From: an uncultured Methanobrevibacter sp.
GTDB taxonomy: Archaea > Methanobacteriota > Methanobacteria > Methanobacteriales > Methanobacteriaceae
Reading direction: 5' to 3'
Assembly (NCBI GenBank): GCA_904501935.1
Contig: CAJGDA010000094.1
Location: 1 to 6,141 of the forward strand
Length of the DNA: 6,141 bases
Shown here: piece after piece, positions 5,175 through 6,141 of the stretch
Layout of the letters: every line of letters begins with the position of its first letter
How positions within the stretch are numbered: position 1 is the first letter of the stretch
Position numbers and translations under genes: made by a program
The notes under the pieces: model-generated
Told to the model about the DNA's origin: nothing
Seen by the model: the letters and a program-made list of their open reading frames with translations, nothing else
Databases searched by the model: none

Positions 5175-5203
5175 TACATTAATTAAACAAAAAAAAGTGA
5201 AAA
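5175..5203 (-). repeat. 29-nt repeated element, copy 2 (behind the peptidase gene)
   Basis: This is the partner of 631-659 (24 of 29 identical, ungapped). On the minus strand it reads TTTTCAC followed by eight T residues, and it ends 65 nt behind the peptidase stop codon. It lies between the main T tracts (5245-5258) and the dtxR promoter. A weaker relative, ACTTTTTATTTA on the minus strand at about 200-211, lies at a similar distance behind the histone stop. Confidence 0.45.
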
Positions 5204-5244
5204 TCAGTTAATAATTTAAAAAAAATACTATTTAAGTTTTATGT

Positions 5245-5258
5245 AAAAAAATAAAAAA
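5245..5258 (-). terminator. Oligo-T terminator of the peptidase gene
   Basis: Ten nucleotides behind the stop codon the minus strand carries T6-A-T7. This is a typical archaeal hairpin-free termination signal. It separates the peptidase from dtxR, which has its own promoter. Confidence 0.65.
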
Positions 5259-5268
5259 GGATGGTTAA

Positions 5269-6141
5269 TTAGAATGAAATACCTGAATACATACCATTAA
5301 GGCTATAGTAATTTGTATTCCAATTAACAATATTTCCAAATGAATTTCTTGAACTAGTAGCATCACCAACTATCCAATTACCATCAATCAATACTTGAGT
5401 CCAAACGTGACCGTAAGTACTTCCACTTGAGAATGTACAGGTTCCATGAACATATCTAGCTGCAAGACCTGCAGTTCTATACATTGCTATTAAAAGGTGT
5501 GAGTGATCAACACAGTTACCTGTTTTAGCATTTAAAGTACCTACTGCACCATATCTAGTATCATAATAGAAACTATAAGATATTGTATCTCTTACATAAT
5601 TGAATATGACCTGAGCTTTGTCATAATCACTTGTTAATCCACTAATCAATGAATCTACAACTGCCTTAATTACGGAATTATTCACTGGACAGTTAGTAGA
5701 AGATTTATAGTATGGAGTTAAATCAGTGATAGTACACTTCTCATTCAAACCAGATCCAGTAGCACCAATTGAACTAGAACTTGAACCAGGAGTTTTAATA
5801 GCTACATAATTTGGTAAATAATTATCGTTTGAACCATAAAATGCCACAACACGTGCAAATGCATCAACAAGTTCTGTGTAATTAATATTACCTAAAGATG
5901 ATGAAGCATAATTAGGGGCAATCTTATTAGATTTAATATAATTTGCCACATTATAAGATACATTCAAATAATCATCTTTATATAAATTTGAATTAATTAT
6001 ATCTCCTGAAGGAGAACTAGCTGCAGAAACTCCAGTAATATACTCTATATCCTTTGTATTTGAATTACCAAGTTGATAAATAGCTTGACTCATTAAATAC
6101 AAGAATTCAGGCACGGTAAACTTAACCCCACCAGCAGTAAC
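5269..6141 (-). CDS. Pseudomurein-binding, transglutaminase-like cysteine peptidase (N-terminus outside window)
   Basis: The frame stays open to the right edge, so this is the C-terminal 290 residues of a longer protein. The apparent start (GTG at 6112-6114) is internal, because the codons before it continue the family sequence (VTAGGVKFT). Numbering from the edge, residues about 8-117 carry pseudomurein-binding repeats (PMBR): FTVPEFLYLMSQAI opens one, and APNYAS and LPNYVAI mark two repeat ends. A Ser/Gly-rich linker (118-130) follows, then a transglutaminase-like domain (about 155-267). Its catalytic triad is C210 (in GNCVDHSHL), H245 (YGHVWTQ) and D260 (VGDATSSRN). The architecture resembles the pseudomurein endoisopeptidases PeiW/PeiP of Methanothermobacter phage and prophage. 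Methanobrevibacter chromosomes encode many similar surface proteins. It probably acts outside the cell on wall cross-links, in growth or lysis, but a surface binding or cross-linking role is possible. A signal peptide would lie upstream of the window. No phage genes are visible beside it. Confidence 0.88.
   Translation of the reverse strand, partial: VTAGGVKFTVPEFLYLMSQAIYQLGNSNTKDIEYITGVSAASSPSGDIINSNLYKDDYLNVSYNVANYIKSNKIAPNYASSSLGNINYTELVDAFARVVAFYGSNDNYLPNYVAIKTPGSSSSSIGATGSGLNEKCTITDLTPYYKSSTNCPVNNSVIKAVVDSLISGLTSDYDKAQVIFNYVRDTISYSFYYDTRYGAVGTLNAKTGNCVDHSHLLIAMYRTAGLAARYVHGTCTFSSGSTYGHVWTQVLIDGNWIVGDATSSRNSFGNIVNWNTNYYSLNGMYSGISF

Noticed and set aside
6112..6114. GTG at 6112-6114 as the start of the peptidase gene
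   Set aside because: The frame continues to the window edge with sequence that fits the repeat (VTAGGVKFT before VPEFLYL), and no ribosome-binding site precedes this GTG.

Overview
The window looks like the chromosome of a low-GC, pseudomurein-walled methanogenic archaeon of the order Methanobacteriales, most likely Methanobrevibacter or a close relative. Four things point there: a HMf-type archaeal histone, a homotetramer-type tRNA-splicing endonuclease, TATA boxes of the TTTAWATA type with GGTGA ribosome-binding sites, and a surface protein with pseudomurein-binding repeats fused to a transglutaminase-like peptidase. No sequence search was run, so the genus is an inference. Intergenic DNA is extremely A/T-rich.

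All seven genes lie on the minus strand, so transcription runs from high to low coordinates. In that order they are: (1) the 3' part of a pseudomurein-binding, transglutaminase-like cell-wall peptidase, running off the right edge (5269-6141); (2) a DtxR/MntR-family metal-dependent repressor with a FeoA-like C-terminus (4385-5098); (3) the tRNA-splicing endonuclease endA (3774-4289); (4) tryptophanyl-tRNA synthetase trpS (2579-3676); (5) a SpoIIM/DUF95-type membrane protein (1962-2579) whose ATG shares one base with the trpS stop; (6) threonine synthase thrC (723-1919), 42 nt further on; and (7) an archaeal histone (276-476). Positions 1-275 are non-coding on both strands as far as I can see.

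The likely transcription units are the peptidase alone (ends in T tracts at 5245-5258), dtxR alone (ends in T tracts at 4363-4383), endA alone, trpS-spoIIM-like-thrC as an operon (ends at 683-708), and the histone alone. Good TATA candidates precede dtxR, endA, trpS and the histone. EndA and TrpRS both act on tRNA, one removing introns and one charging tRNA-Trp, so their adjacency may be functional.

No CRISPR array, insertion sequence, tRNA, rRNA or obvious new multi-gene system is visible. The less ordinary signals are regulatory. They include a perfect 11-bp inverted repeat between the endA TATA box and its start, and two palindromic operator candidates flanking the dtxR TATA box. A 29-nt sequence recurs at nearly the same distance behind two different stop codons, and a two-part inverted repeat lies upstream of the histone promoter. 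Two start codons (histone and dtxR) need to be moved downstream because the most upstream start lies in or beside the ribosome-binding site.
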